Shown here piece after piece: positions 37,441 to 47,103 of a DNA stretch of 64,000 nucleotides. The position numbers and the translations under genes were made by a program. The stretch comes from Acinetobacter sp. ANC 4862 (GTDB lineage Bacteria > Pseudomonadota > Gammaproteobacteria > Pseudomonadales > Moraxellaceae), in assembly GCF_004336635.1 (NCBI RefSeq), contig NZ_SJXH01000001.1:1-64000 (forward strand), written 5' to 3'. The notes beneath the pieces were generated by a model that ran no database searches, had not been told where the DNA came from, and saw only the letters and a list, made by a program, of their open reading frames with translations. The stretch's first letter is position 1, and the number at the start of each line of letters is the position of its first letter.

Positions 37441-38259
37441 TTAAGCTGATAGTTTACGCAATTCGTAATCTGCCTTAAGCTCCGCTTCCAAAGCATCCCA
37501 CAATTCAATACGGAGTTCAGCAGATTTAATTGCACTATCGAACAGCTCATGCCAAGAATTTAAATCTTCTTTAAACTGGTCATTGATGATTCTTTTAACC
37601 GCAGGCCCGTGTTTATCACCATCTAGCTCAATATGACGATTCAGATAATAAACAAAGGTTTCAGCATCGGCTTGGTTAATATCCCAGGTGTCGAGCAGAT
37701 GGCGAAACATTTCAGGAATGGAGTCTTCACGACCATAGAAGAAACTGGCGAGAACTTCTGAGGTTTTACCATTCACAGCTGTTTCAATCGTGAAATTCAC
37801 GAAATTCTGAATAGCTGGAGCAGCCCCCACTCTTTCTAAGGCATCAGTTACAGATGTTTGTGCACCATGGATGCCTTGTTGTACTGTTTGGATAAATTCA
37901 TCAATTTGTGCAGTTGATGCACCAATTTCTGACATGGCGATTAAGTACATTTCAAAATGTGAACAAAATTTGCCGTTAGGAAGAGAATCCGTTTCTTCTC
38001 CTAGAATAATTTCATTAATCAAATGGGCTGCTTTTGAATTTTCATTTGGCATCCACGGTAACGTGACGCACGTTAAGTCTTGCTGTAATCGTTTGGCAAG
38101 TGACATAAAATCCCAAACAGCAAAAACATGCCATTCCATGAATTTCTGCAAATCTTGCACGTTTTTAATGCAAGAGAAAACATTATGTTCTCGCATTTCT
38201 TTTAGTTTTACTGAAAGTAATGCTTGTTTATTATCAAATTCCACAGGTACTTGAAACAT
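37441..38259 (-). CDS. DUF3050 protein, heme-oxygenase-like fold
   Basis: This 272-aa protein matches the pattern I associate with DUF3050: EMREHNVFSCI, FMEWHVFAVWDFMSLAKRLQ, HLINEIILGEETDSLP, HFEMYLIAMSEIGA and the C-terminal HIELDGDKHGP. The His/Glu/Asp residues recur at spacings seen in heme-oxygenase-like diiron enzymes (H25, H44, D50 and the EIILGEE glutamates). The function is unknown. No neighbour in this accessory region suggests a pathway. The length is typical for the family. The gene could be island cargo. Confidence 0.75.
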   Translation of the reverse strand: MFQVPVEFDNKQALLSVKLKEMREHNVFSCIKNVQDLQKFMEWHVFAVWDFMSLAKRLQQDLTCVTLPWMPNENSKAAHLINEIILGEETDSLPNGKFCSHFEMYLIAMSEIGASTAQIDEFIQTVQQGIHGAQTSVTDALERVGAAPAIQNFVNFTIETAVNGKTSEVLASFFYGREDSIPEMFRHLLDTWDINQADAETFVYYLNRHIELDGDKHGPAVKRIINDQFKEDLNSWHELFDSAIKSAELRIELWDALEAELKADYELRKLSA

Positions 38260-38729
38260 ATCTTCCTCACCGTTTATTTAAAATAATTTATTTTATAAAG
38301 AACTAAAAGATTAAGATTTTATCTTTAGTTTAATTTATAATAGGCATTATAATAAAACTCTAGCATTAGTCAAAAATTAAACATAAAATTTCTTTTATTT
38401 ATATATAGTTACTCAAATTTTAAAAAAAACTAAAAACACAAATTATGTAAGATATACAATATAAACTATTAACCCCAATATATTTTATAAAGGTCTGCGA
38501 TCGAATTATTCAAAAAAACTTATAAATGCTATACCTTTTAAATATTTTTCTATTTTATCACTTTTATTTAAATGGCGAATTTATAGCTAAAATAATTCGT
38601 GGACATTTAACCAATATTGCAATAAAAAATTAGATTTTATCGTCAATTTGGGTAATTTTAGATGGGTGATAAACCTAGAGTGTGTTATCAATTTACTTAA
38701 GAAAATCTGTACAGTCATCATTATTCTTT
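38260..38729. other. A/T-rich gap, no gene seen
   Basis: About 470 bp of low-complexity A/T-rich DNA lies upstream of the DUF3050 gene. Its promoter should be here. No repeat or coding pattern was recognised. Confidence 0.5.
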
Positions 38730-39440
38730 TATGAATAAACGCTATGCATTAAGCATCGATCAGTGAGAACAGATTAAATATCTGTTACCTAAACGAGTGG
38801 GTACTATTTGAGTAACCACCAAAAATACCCGGTGATTTGTTGAGGCGATTCTATATCGTTATCATTCAGGTATCCTCTGACTAGAATAACCAGAATGCTT
38901 TGGTGATTTTAGAGTTTTAGCAGTTATTGATTTCGCAGTTGAGCTAAAATAGGCGTGAGACAGAGAGTTCTTGAAGTACTGTCATATGAAAGTGACAATG
39001 AATATGCAATGCTGGACTCAAGTATTGTCAATACAGAGCTGAAAAACAAGATCAGGCGATCCAGACGTAATAAAGGTAGTTTAAGCACCAAAATTCATGC
39101 TCGTACTGATGCATTAGGCAACCCAACAGGATTTTTCCTCACTGATGGGCAGGCTCATGACTTAAATAATGCTGATGTCCTGCTGGACTTATCATTAAGC
39201 CAGACTTGACTCATGGATAAAGCTTTCAATTCCAAGGATCGGGTGCTTGATCCGATCCATAAGAGCAATCGCCAAATCGTGATACCGGTCAAAAGTAACG
39301 CTATTGATCAGCGTGATTATGACTAATATCTTTATAAGACAAGACATCTAATCGAGAACTTTTTTTTGCCAAGCTCAAGCAGTAGCGTGATATTGCAACA
39401 CGCTATGATAAATTGGCTCAACAATGATCTAGCTTAATAG
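38730..39440 (+). pseudogene. IS5-family transposase remnant
   Basis: The start MNKRYALSIDQ (38730) is broken by stops. Later the other frame reads LSYESDNEYAMLDSSIVNTE, then RRSRRNKGSLSTKIHARTDA, then LGNPTGFFLTDGQAHDLNNA. After another stop, MDKAFNSKDRVLDPI and KSNRQIVIPVKSN follow. These are the central DDE and 'STKIHA.TDALGNP' blocks of IS5 (IS427-group) transposases. Many lesions are present, so it is dead. Confidence 0.88.
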
Positions 39441-39456
39441 ATGACACATCCTGATT

Positions 39457-40650
39457 TTACCATATTCGTGCACCACAAATTTGGTCGATATGATCAGCCC
39501 AAAATTGCATAATTTCGAACCGTTCTTCCAAATGAGCTTCTTTATCGTATACACCTTTGACACCTGGTTTTAAGTGAGAAAGAGCAGATTCTATGACTTG
39601 TGGAATCGCACTAAACTTTTTATTTAAATTTGTACTTGCGATATGCCGAAACCCATGCGGATTTTGCTTTCCTTCATAGCCCATGCGATTCAAAGCAGCA
39701 TTGAAGGTTAAATTGGAGATTGATTTATTCACACTGTCTCGTGCTGGAAACAAATATTCACTCTCTCGAGTTGATATTGATTTCAACTGTTCTAACAAAC
39801 TGATTACCTGCCTCGAAAGAGGTATTCCATGAGGTATCCCACGTTTCATTATAGAACCAGGCCTCACCCACACACGTTCTTCAAAGTCAAATTGCTCCCA
39901 TTTTGCTTGCCTTAATTCACCCGGGCGAGGGAACATTAAGATTAATAATTCCAGCCCAATGCTAATTTCTGGTGAACGATATTGTCTAATTTTAGCGAGC
40001 ATTGCAGGGAGTTCATTGATCTCCACATGCTTCATATTTTGAGGATTGCCTTTATCTAGAAATTTATTAATCCCAATGAGTGGATTATATTTAATCTTGT
40101 CTTTAAAAACAGCGAGATCATATGCATTTCGACAATATGAAATAAGTTTTTCAAATCGATTAAATTTCTCTTCTGTTCTGATCTTCATTTGAAAAAACTC
40201 AAGCCACTCTCCAGAGCTAATTTCTTTATAAGATCTTTTTCCAAAAACTGGTAATAAATGGTTTTTTATTGACTGAACTTCTTTTTTAAAAGTATCGCTC
40301 TCCCAAGTGTTCTTTTTAGTATCAATCCAATCCTTCATTAATTGTTCAAAAAGTTCACTTTGATCTTTCTGAGCTTTTAGAAGACGATCTTGACGAGTAA
40401 CGACTTGAAGTTCTCCAGACTGATACTTTACAGTCTGTGAACGGGCAATTTTTACTGAGACATCAGGATAAGCCCCTAATCCAATCCATGTCCATTTACC
40501 TTCATTATTTTTCAAACGAAGTTGCCATGACTTCTTACCAGAGGTCTGAACTTTCATATAAAGGCCAGGAATATCCGAAATACGATACTCTTTATCTTTT
40601 GATTTTACAGCGGCATATGCTACATCAGATAAAAATTTATTTTTACTCAT
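39457..40650 (-). CDS. P4-type tyrosine integrase
   Basis: This 397-aa site-specific recombinase has an N-terminal Arm-type DNA-binding domain (DIPGLYMKVQTSGKKSWQLR, WIGLGAYPDVSV) and a C-terminal catalytic domain. The catalytic residues are R242 (FPRPGELRQAKW), H332 and R335 (PHGFRH), H359 (ALSHL) and the nucleophile Y368 (GVYDKE). All are present. It ends 194 bp from the 3' end of the tRNA gene and lies on the element side, the usual arrangement for tRNA-targeting islands. It is presumably responsible for integrating the DNA to its left. Confidence 0.93.
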   Translation of the reverse strand: MSKNKFLSDVAYAAVKSKDKEYRISDIPGLYMKVQTSGKKSWQLRLKNNEGKWTWIGLGAYPDVSVKIARSQTVKYQSGELQVVTRQDRLLKAQKDQSELFEQLMKDWIDTKKNTWESDTFKKEVQSIKNHLLPVFGKRSYKEISSGEWLEFFQMKIRTEEKFNRFEKLISYCRNAYDLAVFKDKIKYNPLIGINKFLDKGNPQNMKHVEINELPAMLAKIRQYRSPEISIGLELLILMFPRPGELRQAKWEQFDFEERVWVRPGSIMKRGIPHGIPLSRQVISLLEQLKSISTRESEYLFPARDSVNKSISNLTFNAALNRMGYEGKQNPHGFRHIASTNLNKKFSAIPQVIESALSHLKPGVKGVYDKEAHLEERFEIMQFWADHIDQICGARIW

Positions 40651-40773
40651 AATCTATTGATTACTCAGCTGTTATTAACGTTTATGTATCCTCAGTTATA
40701 ATTGTATTTAGGGATACAAGCAAGGATACAAACAGGCTGTTCCTGTATGAGTGTATATGCGTTTATATTAGGT

Positions 40774-40810
40774 ATAAAAAAACCCCTAATTCGTTAAGAA
40801 TTAAGGGTTT
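40774..40810 (-). terminator. Terminator of the tRNA transcript
   Basis: AAACCCCTAATTC pairs, with one mismatch, with GAATTAAGGGTTT (end 40810). On the minus strand a run of seven T's follows. Confidence 0.75.
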
Positions 40811-40843
40811 AGAGATGATATGAGTGCATATGATTATATAATT

Positions 40844-40920
<77 letters not shown>

Positions 40921-41301
40921 TGATAAGCTGAAATTGTTATATATCAACAAGTTCAAGCGAGGCAATACTAACGAAGATTTTTTCAAAAAACAAGCGTTTT
41001 TGCTTTCACTTGCACAGTAACACAACAATTGTTTTTATCACTTATTTTATAACGTGTAATTTTCATAAATTCTTAATTCATCGCTAAAATTAAAAGTAGA
41101 TATTTTTTCTATTTTAGAAATACATTCAGTCAATAAAACCACATTTACTATCACTTAAGCAGCTTAAATGCTGAATATTACAGGATGATAGAATGATGAA
41201 TTAATTATACTTATAAGGTCTTAATTAATCATTCAACCATTATTTTGAGTAATAATTTAAAAATAAATCCGAGCTATGAACTTTCCTGAAAAGTTTAATT
41301 T
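40921..41301. other. Gene-free A/T-rich gap upstream of the tRNA gene
   Basis: About 380 bp. It should hold the tRNA promoter (minus strand). No gene, repeat or strong hairpin was seen. Confidence 0.5.
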
Positions 41302-41424
41302 TCAGCCCAATTCAGAGCCAAAACTGCGTTTTTTACGAGATTCTATGCGAATTTCGATTAAAGACCATACAATAACCAGCATAAACAATCCAAACGCCAA
41401 TAAAAAAGTCGAAAAATACATCAT
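41302..41424 (-). CDS. Small single-pass membrane protein, 40 aa
   Basis: This frame reads MMYFSTFLLAFGLFMLVIVW, then SLIEIRIESRKKRSFGSELG. It has one hydrophobic helix (residues 3-23) followed by a positively charged tail, which predicts an N-out, C-in single-pass inner-membrane protein. GAGGATTGAAAAG precedes the ATG pair, a good ribosome site. Function unknown. The combination of a ribosome site, a clean membrane helix and a charged tail argues for a genuine gene. Confidence 0.65.
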   Translation of the reverse strand: MMYFSTFLLAFGLFMLVIVWSLIEIRIESRKKRSFGSELG

Positions 41425-41734
41425 TCTTTTCAATCCTCATTAAACAAAAGCGAAGTTGAACAATTTGTTCAGAAGCTTTTATCTTCGACAAAAGTCTAAT
41501 AGGTATTTTTTGATCTGAATAGCCATTTTAAATCATTATTAAGACTTAATTTATATTAAGTGATACATTTTATATATTTATTGACACCTATTTATATATA
41601 AAAACAATTAATGCCGCCATTTTTCAAAACTATATACACATCTATTTATTTGTTAACTTTAAACTCATACCCTCTTGACTATACATACGAACAAGCAGAA
41701 ATTAGCTCACTTTCGAATTGCCTAATTTCCTTCT
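41425..41734. other. Gene-free A/T-rich gap
   Basis: About 310 bp between divergent genes. It must hold promoters for both, and I can single out none with confidence. Confidence 0.45.
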
Positions 41735-42298
41735 ATGTTAAAAAAATTTCTTGGTGAATCTGCATTTAAACTTGCCGGATGGACTTATCATGTTGAACCA
41801 GATGTACTTGAGAATAAACAAGTCATTGTTGGCTTTGAACACACTTCGATGATGGATGCAGTTCTTTCTCTTGCCCTGTTCCAAATTTTTGATATGAAAA
41901 TTCATACCCTGATTAAAAAAGAACTTTTTAAGGGACCAATGAAACCGTTATTAGAAGCCATTGGCGGGATTGCAGTCGATCGTAAATCCAATAAAGATAT
42001 CGTCTCATTGATGGTTGAGCATTTTCAGCAAAATGAAAAATTCAATCTGGTGATTGCACCTGAAGCCACCCGTGCAAAAACAGGTGAAATAAGAAGACCG
42101 ATTCGTACCGGCTTTTGGCATATTGCCAAAGCAGCGGGTGTTCCTATCGTTTTAATGTATGCAAATTCCAATACCAAACAAGGCGGCATTTTAGGGAAAA
42201 TATACCCGACTGAAATCAACCATGACTTAGCTTTGCTTAAACAACTCTATAAAGATAAGGTTGGTTTGGATATTGTTATTCCAGAACCTAAAAACTAA
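41735..42298 (+). CDS. PlsC-like 1-acyl-glycerophosphate acyltransferase family protein
   Basis: This 187-aa member of the acyltransferase family carries a motif resembling HX4D (FEHTSMMDAVLSL, H37 to D42), a GGIAVDRK segment (motif II-like) and the EATRAK segment (motif III-like, equivalent to EGTR). It is short, and no membrane segment is evident. Known: such proteins transfer acyl groups to lysophospholipids or related acceptors. Substrate unknown. It is followed by the yebC gene on the same strand after about 110 bp. Confidence 0.8.
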   Translation: MLKKFLGESAFKLAGWTYHVEPDVLENKQVIVGFEHTSMMDAVLSLALFQIFDMKIHTLIKKELFKGPMKPLLEAIGGIAVDRKSNKDIVSLMVEHFQQNEKFNLVIAPEATRAKTGEIRRPIRTGFWHIAKAAGVPIVLMYANSNTKQGGILGKIYPTEINHDLALLKQLYKDKVGLDIVIPEPKN

Positions 42299-42411
42299 GT
42301 GATATTTGTATAAAAACTCAAAAGCTAGCCCTTTCTAAGAAAAAAGGGCTTATGGTAGAATTTAACACATTCGATTCGGCATAAAGCCAATCTACAAGGA
42401 GCATATTTCGC

Positions 42412-43161
42412 ATGGCGGGTCATTCCAAGTGGGCCAATATCAAGCATCGCAAAGCAAAACAAGATGCTAGCCGTGGTAAAGTTTTTACCAAATACATTCG
42501 TGAATTAACAACTGCTGCAAAACTCGGCGGTCCAGATGTGGGAAGTAACCCTCGTCTACGTGCTGTAGTCGAAAAAGCATTATCTGTAAATATGACACGT
42601 GATGTGATCAACCGTGCTATTCAACGTGGTGCTGGTGGCGAAGATAACGACGACTTAAAAGAAGTCACTTACGAAGGTTATGGTGTTGGTGGCGTAGCTG
42701 TTCTAGTCGAAACAATGACAGACAATTTAAACCGTACCGTACCTGACGTTCGTCATTGCTTCTCTAAAACCAATGGTAATTTGGGTACAGCCGGTTCAGT
42801 GGCTTACCTCTTTACCAAACGTGGTGAAATTACTTTTGAAGATGTTTCTTTAGAAGATAAAATCATGGACGTGGCTTTAGAAGCGGGTGCTGAAGATATT
42901 GAAGTGGGTGAAGATGAAATCTTAGTCATTACCACACCTGAATCATTTGGTGATGTACAGGACGCTTTATCTGCTGCAGGTTTGAAATCTGACAACGCTG
43001 AAGTTGTGATGAGCCCCTCCACTAAAGCTGAAATCACAGATATCGATCAAGCAAAACTGATCTTGAAAATGATTGATATGTTTGAAGATCTTGATGATGT
43101 TCAAAACGTGTATACCAACGTAGAGTTTTCAGATGAAGTATTAGAGCAACTTGAAGCCTAA
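42412..43161 (+). CDS. yebC: YebC/PmpR-family protein
   Basis: This 249-aa protein starts with the family signature [20 protein letters not shown], and the [20 protein letters not shown] block and [19 protein letters not shown] are also diagnostic. Known: YebC proteins act as transcription regulators (PmpR), and family members ease ribosome stalling at proline runs. An AAGGAG ribosome site lies 8 bases before the ATG. A strong terminator follows. It is a conserved core gene. Confidence 0.96.
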   Translation: MAGHSKWANIKHRKAKQDASRGKVFTKYIRELTTAAKLGGPDVGSNPRLRAVVEKALSVNMTRDVINRAIQRGAGGEDNDDLKEVTYEGYGVGGVAVLVETMTDNLNRTVPDVRHCFSKTNGNLGTAGSVAYLFTKRGEITFEDVSLEDKIMDVALEAGAEDIEVGEDEILVITTPESFGDVQDALSAAGLKSDNAEVVMSPSTKAEITDIDQAKLILKMIDMFEDLDDVQNVYTNVEFSDEVLEQLEA

Positions 43162-43179
43162 TATTTTCTCGAATCTAAA

Positions 43180-43204
43180 ACGCACCGCATGGTGCGTTTT
43201 TTTA
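43180..43204 (+). terminator. Terminator of yebC
   Basis: ACGCACC-GCAT-GGTGCGT followed by eight T's. Confidence 0.9.
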
Positions 43205-43519
43205 TAGCTGCCCACCAATAGAAGTATGTAAAATCAACATTATTGGTAAGACTAAAATCATAAACCCAATCAGAATAAGCAACGCAGCCAATGCCCTTTT
43301 TAACCAAGCTTGAGATTTTTGCTCTTCCGTAAAAGCAGAACGAAGGCTAAACAGAAAAATGACATACTGCATCAGATATAAAAAGTAATCAAAATTTATC
43401 TCAGTCCATTTCCATACTGTTTTCAGCGCAATCAAATCGATAATTAGCCACAAAAATATACTGCCTGAGAAAACCAATAAAACTTTTATGGGCAAAGAGC
43501 TTTGATGATGTCTGAGCAT
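43202..43519 (-). CDS. Hypothetical small membrane protein
   Basis: This 105-aa protein has three hydrophobic segments (about residues 11-30, 44-58 and 72-95) and a Lys/Arg patch between the second and third (EEQKSQAWLKR). No family was recognised. It ends inside the T run of the yebC terminator, so the two genes converge. It is 9 bp downstream of the Lrp-type regulator gene and probably co-transcribed with it. Confidence 0.65.
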   Translation of the reverse strand: MLRHHQSSLPIKVLLVFSGSIFLWLIIDLIALKTVWKWTEINFDYFLYLMQYVIFLFSLRSAFTEEQKSQAWLKRALAALLILIGFMILVLPIMLILHTSIGGQL

Positions 43520-43528
43520 TTAAGCTAA

Positions 43529-43999
43529 TTAAACTTTATTAAGTAATCCACTACAATTAAACACATTATATTCTTTAATCACAAAGCTCGAATGCAGGGC
43601 CACTACATGTTCAATTTTTCCAATGCGCTTGAGCAGGATTTCACTATAATTTTCCATATCTCGCGCAACAACTTCGACAATAAAATCCGCCGATTGCCCC
43701 GTGACTAAAAATGCATTAATCACTTCCGGAATACTTTCTAATTCCTCAAGAAATTTGGCAAAAGTATCGCTGTCATGTTTGCTTAATGAGACTTGTAGCA
43801 ATACATGCAAACTAAAGCCAAGTTTTTTATAATTCAATTCACGTTTAAGACCGCTAATAATATTTTGATCAATCAAATGTTTAATTCGTCTATGTACTGA
43901 ACTGACAGACAAATTAACGCGCTCTGAAAGCTCATTTAAATTCACATCTTCCTGATTCAAAATTTCCAGGATTTGTTTATCGAAACGATCCAGTTCCAT
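43529..43999 (-). CDS. Lrp/AsnC-family transcriptional regulator
   Basis: This 156-aa protein has an N-terminal HTH (LDRFDKQILEILNQEDVNLN, then ELSERVNLSVSSVHRRIKHL) and a C-terminal RAM ligand-binding domain (VLLQVSLSKHDSDTFAKFLE, PEVINAFLVTGQSADFIVEV). The start is ATG 43999, placed just after GAGAAAGAG; a TTG six codons upstream is open but includes that ribosome site. Known: these proteins sense amino acids and often control a nearby transporter or catabolic gene. The target here is unknown. Confidence 0.9.
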   Translation of the reverse strand: MELDRFDKQILEILNQEDVNLNELSERVNLSVSSVHRRIKHLIDQNIISGLKRELNYKKLGFSLHVLLQVSLSKHDSDTFAKFLEELESIPEVINAFLVTGQSADFIVEVVARDMENYSEILLKRIGKIEHVVALHSSFVIKEYNVFNCSGLLNKV

Positions 44000-44390
44000 T
44001 TTTATACTCTTTCTCAATAATCAATAGATACGCAAAATATTGCGCTATCTAAGTTATACAATAATTAGTTATTTTCACAAAGTCTTAATATTCTGAAAAT
44101 ATTTTCCAAAAGTTTGCTCAATTTATAATTAATTTTTTGATTCATGTTGGGTTAGATGACCACTGGTCATTTAATTAGAAAAAATGACCAGTGGTAATTT
44201 TTATTAAATCTTTATTTTTAAATCATTTAAATTCAGGGCTAACTTTAAGATCGGGCTGAGCTGTTCGAGTATTCCCCATACCATGACCGCTCATCTTTTA
44301 CATGTGTATAGAAATAGATTAGAAGATAAGTGCTCTACCAAAAATAAAAATAGCGCATTTTTAAAAATCATATATACACAAGGAATGGTC
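44000..44390. promoter_or_regulatory. Intergenic control region with a long inverted repeat
   Basis: Between the Lrp gene and the repeat-protein gene, which point away from each other, ACCACTGGTCATT (44159-44171) pairs with AATGACCAGTGGT (44183-44195), a perfect 13-bp stem, followed by TAATTTTTATT. The left arm itself contains the palindrome ATGACCACTGGTCAT with one mismatch at the centre. No + strand gene ends upstream, so a plain terminator makes little sense. An operator or an RNA attenuator fits better. Confidence 0.6.
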
Positions 44391-45884
44391 ATGGCTTTTC
44401 AACTTCTAAGCTTGATAAAAACTAAAGTGAGTCCTGTCTTAACCACTGAAACGCAAACTAAAAGCTTATTAAGTGGTTTGCTCGGTGGAAGTACATCAGG
44501 CACCCTCACCAATCTTATTACTAATCTGACTGGCTCCATCACTCAACCTTCAGTTAGCTCATTATTAAATAACCTCCTCTCTGGAAGCACTCTGAGTACA
44601 ACAAACCTCAGCACTTTATTGAGTCAGTTTTCTGGTTCGAATGCCTCAAGTTTAAATATTCAAAACCTGATCAACAGTTTGACTCAATCGAATGGTGGTA
44701 GTTTTAGTATTCCTCAAATTGCCAATTTATTGAGTGGCCTATTGGGCAGCAATACCAGCAACCTTGATCTTAAAGCGATTTCTCAACTGGTCAGCGGCTT
44801 GATCGGTGGCAATACCGGCAATATCGACATTGCTAAAATCACACAACTGGTCGGTGGTTTAATTGGTGGTTCAAGCAACATCAATATCGGTGCGATTGCG
44901 GGTCTGGTTAGTAACCTGATTAGTGGCAGTGGCAATATCGATATTGATATTGCTCAGCTGGTGGGTGGTCTCATTGGAGGTTCGAGCAATATCGACATCG
45001 GCGCGATTGCAGGTCTAATTGGCAACCTGATTGGTGGAAATGGCGATATTGATATCGCACAGATTACACAACTGGTGGGCAGCTTAGTCGGCGGTTCAGG
45101 TAACATCGATATTGGTGTCATTACCGACCTGGTCGGCAAACTGATTACTGGTAATGTTGATTTTGGTGATATTGCCTCTGACCTTACAGAAAACTTAATG
45201 CCGATATTGGCATCCATTAATCCAGAGGGTTCATCTGTAGATATGGTGCAATTGTCACAAGCTTTACCGACTGTAGTGGGTAGTGTGACGACCTTGGTGG
45301 CAACCTTGACCCAAGCAAATCAAGGCAATATTCCTGAAACCATTTCAGGCGCCATTAAAGGCATTAATCCTTTACTGAAATTATTGGCGGATAGTGGTGC
45401 AATTGATGCAAGCCAAGCAGAAACAGTGGATGCAATTTACGATGTATTGAAGGGGGTGAAAGTCATTATCGATACCATCAATGATCCTGACCTCAGCAAT
45501 ATTTCAGCTAGCCTGAATAATGTCATTGAAGCCCTGAAACCTGTGATTGCCCTGATTGATAGCAATGGTGAATTAGATGGATTACTTGCCAATGCCGACC
45601 TCCCTGATTTAAGTGGCCTACTGGGCGGCGACTTTAATCTGGATACGATTACAGATACGCTTGGACAGCTCGTTGGCGGTACCCCACCAACCTCCACTAA
45701 CCTGTCTGATTTATTTCAAGGCAATAGCAATTTAGGTGATATCGATTTAAGCAACATTATCCCAGGGATCACGGACTCATTACTGCAACCTCTGACTAGC
45801 AGCACGTTACCAGGTTACGACGCAACAACGTTACCAACATCAACTCCAAGCTTAGAACTCGAGCAGCCGATCGTATTTGGCTAA
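44391..45884 (+). CDS. Gly/Ile/Asp repeat protein (GLIGG repeats)
   Basis: This 497-aa protein has low complexity. After an N-terminal region (MAFQLLSLIKTKVSPVLTTE), repeats of the type AQLVGGLIGGSSNIDIG and AGLIGNLIGGNGDIDI run through about residues 120-265, with roughly 20-24 residues per unit. A less repetitive helical part follows, ending with LPGYDATTLPTSTPSLELEQ. No signal peptide or anchor is clear. AAGGA six bases before the ATG at 44391 decides the start; the frame is open further upstream without a better site. The function is unknown; a surface, biofilm or structural role is possible. Confidence 0.7.
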   Translation: MAFQLLSLIKTKVSPVLTTETQTKSLLSGLLGGSTSGTLTNLITNLTGSITQPSVSSLLNNLLSGSTLSTTNLSTLLSQFSGSNASSLNIQNLINSLTQSNGGSFSIPQIANLLSGLLGSNTSNLDLKAISQLVSGLIGGNTGNIDIAKITQLVGGLIGGSSNINIGAIAGLVSNLISGSGNIDIDIAQLVGGLIGGSSNIDIGAIAGLIGNLIGGNGDIDIAQITQLVGSLVGGSGNIDIGVITDLVGKLITGNVDFGDIASDLTENLMPILASINPEGSSVDMVQLSQALPTVVGSVTTLVATLTQANQGNIPETISGAIKGINPLLKLLADSGAIDASQAETVDAIYDVLKGVKVIIDTINDPDLSNISASLNNVIEALKPVIALIDSNGELDGLLANADLPDLSGLLGGDFNLDTITDTLGQLVGGTPPTSTNLSDLFQGNSNLGDIDLSNIIPGITDSLLQPLTSSTLPGYDATTLPTSTPSLELEQPIVFG

Positions 45885-45915
45885 GTCATTTTTGCGTAAA
45901 GGCATTTGGTTTGCA

Positions 45916-45947
45916 TAAAAATACGCGCTTTAGAGCGCGTATTTTTA
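45916..45947. terminator. Bidirectional terminator
   Basis: AATACGCGCT-TTAG-AGCGCGTATT (45920-45943) with A's before and T's after. It lies between two convergent genes, so it can serve both. Confidence 0.9.
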
Positions 45948-45957
45948 TGCGTTCCTT

Positions 45958-46722
45958 TTAAACCCCACGCCAATCGACACGTGCATTACGTTCAGTTTGA
46001 TATATGCGTAGCACATATTGGCCCAGCGGTAATGTCATTAAATGCTCTTTATATTGACGAAATTCTTCAGACAATATTTCAGCATGCTCTTTTTCCCACG
46101 GCGTACCGGGAATTTCCAAAAGTGGAGCAAGCATTGAACAGACCGCAATATCCGCCAACCCTAAACGTTCACCGACAAAATAACGTCCATGATTTTCAAT
46201 GAGACGTCCATTCAGCACCTCAATTAAATCATCCATTCGCTGTTTAGACTCAGCCACTTTACCTGCATTCAGCTGATAGCCTTTAGACAGCAATGCTCTG
46301 ATAATTGGTTTTGAATATTTTTCAAACTGGCGTAAATAACCTTTTTCACCAATCAGAATATCTAGTGATTCTTCACTTTCTGTCAAAGTATGCGCCAAAC
46401 CCCAGCGACGTACATGTCTGCCCAATTCTGTCGCTTGATCATTAATTTCTAGAGCTAACTCACGTTGCTGTAAATCAGAACGCAGTAAAGCGTGCTCAGG
46501 ATAGACTTTATCCAAATACAAGGCAATTTCAGTCGAATCCGCAATCCAGCGGTCTTGGTCACGTAAAATGGGTAAGCGGTTTTGTCCGGTTTTTAATTGT
46601 GCAAATGCACGATGCACACCTGGGATCAGATTATGAGCCACATAATCCAATTCTTTATGATCGAGCAACCAGCGCGCTTTCTCACAAAAATGAGACAAAG
46701 GAAACTGGTATAAAGTTCGCAT
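45958..46722 (-). CDS. Glutathione S-transferase family protein
   Basis: This 254-aa protein has a thioredoxin-like N-terminal domain (MRTLYQFPLSHFCEKARWLL, then LPILRDQDRWIADSTEIALY) and an all-helical C-terminal domain with RYFVGERLGLADIAVCSMLA. The glutathione-site Ser/Cys is probably within SHFCEKAR. Known: such proteins detoxify electrophiles or act as reductases. The length is slightly above average for the family. It stands alone. No regulatory site was recognised. Confidence 0.88.
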   Translation of the reverse strand: MRTLYQFPLSHFCEKARWLLDHKELDYVAHNLIPGVHRAFAQLKTGQNRLPILRDQDRWIADSTEIALYLDKVYPEHALLRSDLQQRELALEINDQATELGRHVRRWGLAHTLTESEESLDILIGEKGYLRQFEKYSKPIIRALLSKGYQLNAGKVAESKQRMDDLIEVLNGRLIENHGRYFVGERLGLADIAVCSMLAPLLEIPGTPWEKEHAEILSEEFRQYKEHLMTLPLGQYVLRIYQTERNARVDWRGV

Positions 46723-47103
46723 AAAATCTCCGCAGTTATTTTTTATTTCTGGCTATAAAGATAACCATCAACCTTAGTCGGATACTTTAGTCACCCTGCC
46801 TTAGAAATACAATGGACTTTTTATTCAAAAATCTGGGTACAGAGTCCACTGCCAGATTATTTATTTTTATACATTTTTTTGTCTTGATTATCTTTAAAGC
46901 AGATAAACCCATAGATTAAAATTCAAATACAAACACAGATAAAATTAAATTATGTGGATTTTTAAACACTTAACATATTCAAATTTATAAAAAATCTAGC
47001 AGTTTTTATCTTAAAGACGATTTTTCATAAGCTTTGCAAAAGCAATTGCTTAATTTTGAATCCAATTACTTGTAGCGTTTTGATATCTATTTAAGGTGTC
47101 GTT
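46723..47103. promoter_or_regulatory. Upstream region of the sulfur cluster
   Basis: About 380 bp with no gene. A short palindrome (AAGCAATTGCTT, 47039-47050) and A/T-rich tracts precede the first gene. A sulfur-responsive regulator site would be expected, but none was identified. Confidence 0.4.

Noticed and set aside
38955-39209. Stand-alone 84-aa gene
   Set aside because: It is the central part of the broken IS5-family transposase.
44954-45697. Minus-strand open frames within the repeat-protein gene
   Set aside because: They are mirror frames of the repetitive coding sequence, with no start context and unnatural composition.
45906-46202. + strand frame of 98 aa
   Set aside because: It runs antisense through the glutathione S-transferase gene and the terminator.
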